Positions 7,915-9,404 of a stretch of 9,404 nucleotides of DNA are shown one piece after another. The notes below the pieces were generated by a model, which had not been told where the DNA came from, did no database searches, and worked only from the letters and a program-made list of their open reading frames with translations. The position numbers and the translations under genes are program-made. The DNA is from an uncultured Bacteroidales bacterium (GTDB taxonomy: Bacteria; Bacteroidota; Bacteroidia; Bacteroidales; P3): NCBI GenBank assembly GCA_947176875.1, contig CAMWSI010000020.1:1-9404 (forward strand). Direction: 5' to 3'. Every line of letters starts with the position of its first letter. Position 1 is the first letter of the stretch.

Positions 7915-7956
7915 CGACGGGTCGTCCTGCTGTATCGTTCCACTCGGCTTGCACGT

Positions 7957-9174
7957 TCATTCGTACCTTAACGCCTCGATCGGGTCGAGACCGGCGGCCT
8001 TGCGGGCGGGATACCATCCGAAGAAGATACCGGTCACGGGGCGGACCGCATACGAGAGGACGACGGAATACAATTGGACGTAAACCGGCCATCCGGCAAT
8101 CAGTTTGATGGCCACGGCCGCGCCTACCCCCAGCAAGACGCCGATCAGGCCGCCCGAAACGCTGATGATGACGGCTTCGATCAGGAATTGCCACAGGATA
8201 TGCTTTCCCTTTGCCCCTATCGACATGCGCAGGCCGATTTCACGTGTCCGTTCGGTAACCGAAACATACATGATGTTCATGATGCCGATGCCGCCCACCA
8301 GCAGTGAAATGCCGGCGATACAGGCCAAGAGCATTGTCATCAGGTTGGTGGTCGAGCTCATCATCGAACTGAGTTCCTCTTGCGAGCGTATCGTGAAATC
8401 CTCCTCGTCGAATTCGCCGATGCGGTGATTCTCGCGCAGAACGGCGCGTATTTCCTCAATGGCCGGCTGGCTGGCTTCCTCGCTCGTGGCGGAGGCGTAG
8501 ATACCGCGCAAGTGCGTGATGGCCAGAATACGTTTCTGAACCGACGTGTAGGGAGCCAGAATCAGGTCGTCTTGGTCCTGCCCCATCGTGTTGTAGCCTT
8601 TTTTCTTGAGGACTCCTAGGATTTTGAAAGGGGTTTTGTTGAACCGTATGGTCTGTCCGAGCGGGTAGCCGTTTTACCCGAACAGTTCGTCCGATACCGT
8701 GCGTCCTATGACGCAGACTTTGGCGATATGGCGTATGTCGTCTTCGGTAAACATTTCGCCGCGTTCCACTTCATACATGCGGATGCCCGTGTATTCGGTA
8801 TTGACGCCGTAGAGTGTCGTAGGCGTATTGTTCGCGCCGTAAATGGCCTGACCGCTCGAATTGACGGAGGGCGAGCAGAGGTCTATGTGCGGCAAGTCCT
8901 TTATTTTCTCGTAATCCGCCAGTTTGAGGCTCTCCATGTCGGCTGCGCTCTGTCTTACGCCACCCATGCGCATAAGGCCCGGATGAATCATGATCATGTT
9001 GGAGCCCATTTCCGAAATCTGGGCCTTGATGCTGCGTTTGGAGCCTTGGCCGATGGCCAGCATGGCGATGACCGAAGCCACGCCTATCATGATGCCGAGC
9101 ATCGTCAGGAAGCAACGCAGTTTATTGTTGTTGAGCGCGCGGAAAGCGATTTGTATGAGGTTCTTCCAGTTCAT
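7957..9174 (-). pseudogene. MacB-type ABC transporter permease, interrupted by an in-frame stop
   Basis: Read from the ATG at 9174, this is a complete MacB/FtsX permease of 405 codons except for TAA at codon 167 (8676-8674). Before the stop is MNWKNLIQIAFRALNNNKLR, TM1 (about 21-42, FLTMLGIMIGVASVIAMLAIG) and the first part of the periplasmic core domain, ending VIGRTVSDELFG. After the stop the same frame continues NGYPLGQTIRFNKTPFKILG, then GQDQDDLILAPYTSVQKRI. It goes on through the FtsX domain with three more membrane segments, TERTREIGLRMSIGAKG, and the usual ending ARKAAGLDPIEALRYE. No frameshift is needed; one base change (for example GAA to TAA) accounts for it. Such permeases pair with a separate ATPase and a MacA-like adaptor to export peptides, drugs or lipoproteins. 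A GTG at 9204 is an alternative start. Sequencing error, a recent nonsense mutation and readthrough remain possible. Residues 1-166 alone could not form the transporter. Confidence 0.85.
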
Positions 9175-9225
9175 GTTCCGTAGTTTGAATTTCGTGTGAG
9201 CCACCGTTTTTCTTGAATCCCGGGA

Positions 9226-9404
9226 CTAATCCTCCTCTTTGGGCAATCGGGCCAGCACTTCGGCGGCGGAACGCTGTTGCGTCTGTCGCGTGTCTTCCAC
9301 CACATGCCCGTCTTTGAGCACGATATTGCGGCTGCTGAATTGGGCTATTTCGGGGTTGTGCGTCACGAAGACAATCGTGCGCCCCTGACGGTGCAGGTCT
9401 TGGA
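9226..9404 (-). CDS. MacB/LolD-type ABC transporter ATPase, C-terminal end (partial)
   Basis: Only the last 59 codons and the TAG stop (9228-9226) are in the window; the start lies beyond base 9404. Translation gives QDLHRQGRTIVFVTHNPEIA, then FSSRNIVLKDGHVVEDT, then RSAAEVLARLPKEED. VTHNPEIA contains the switch (H-loop) histidine, and the following block is the end of a MacB/LolD-class ATPase domain, where the typical wording is T-x-VxVTHDxxxA...R-x-x-x-L-x-D-G. The Walker motifs are outside the window. The permease starts 51 nt downstream (ATG at 9174), or 21 nt if GTG 9204 is used, so the two genes are one transcription unit. The ATPase would energise that permease on the cytoplasmic face of the inner membrane. 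Confidence 0.88.
   Translation of the reverse strand, partial: QDLHRQGRTIVFVTHNPEIAQFSSRNIVLKDGHVVEDTRQTQQRSAAEVLARLPKEED

Noticed and set aside
6849..7943. Minus-strand open frame of 364 codons running from the palindromic element into the kinase gene
   Set aside because: Its second half is out of frame with the kinase and its first half crosses inverted repeats; it has a GTG start and no domain.
7731..8108. 125-codon plus-strand open frame across the palindromic element
   Set aside because: It runs through inverted repeats into the antisense of the permease; no promoter or protein family features.

Overview
The window looks like a chromosomal segment of a GC-rich member of the Bacteroidota, perhaps a Bacteroidales of the Alistipes kind. 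This is inferred from three things. Several genes are preceded by the Bacteroidota-type -7 box TAnnTTTG (at 2119, 2649, 4585 and, on the minus strand, 7684). Clear Shine-Dalgarno sequences are absent. The gene repertoire also fits: a LytS/LytTR two-component pair beside a MacB-type transporter, and an alpha2-type glycyl-tRNA synthetase. The genus is a guess.

Layout. On the minus strand at the left edge lie ettA (ABC-F translation factor) and the 5' part of glyS (glycyl-tRNA synthetase), joined by a one-base stop/start overlap. Divergent from ettA, on the plus strand, are a Fur/Zur-family metal regulator and a CPC-type Zn/Cd/Pb P1B-ATPase. A perfect 6-3-6 palindrome, TGCAAC-TTG-GTTGCA, covers the putative -33 region of the ATPase promoter. 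Next on the plus strand is an unrecognised exported protein of 294 aa with a structured leader of about 130 nt. Convergent with it, the whole right half is on the minus strand. Read in transcription order it is: the end of a MacB/LolD-type ABC ATPase, a MacB-type permease broken by one in-frame TAA, a 293-nt gene-free stretch full of nested inverted repeats, a LytS-type membrane histidine kinase, and a LytTR response regulator followed by a weak intrinsic terminator.

How the genes fit together. ettA and glyS form a translation module. The Fur-family regulator and the P-type ATPase look like a metal-homeostasis pair with a candidate operator. The ABC ATPase, permease, kinase and regulator resemble a transporter/sensor cluster in which the two-component system may control the exporter, although the permease reads as disrupted here.

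The points most worth a second look are the nested palindromic element at 7763-7914, the nonsense codon in the permease, the candidate operator of the Fur/ATPase pair, and the leader before the exported protein, which has two mutually exclusive stems. I see no CRISPR array, tRNA, rRNA, integrase or transposase, and no convincing evidence of a wholly new system. The non-coding elements are the least explained part of the window.
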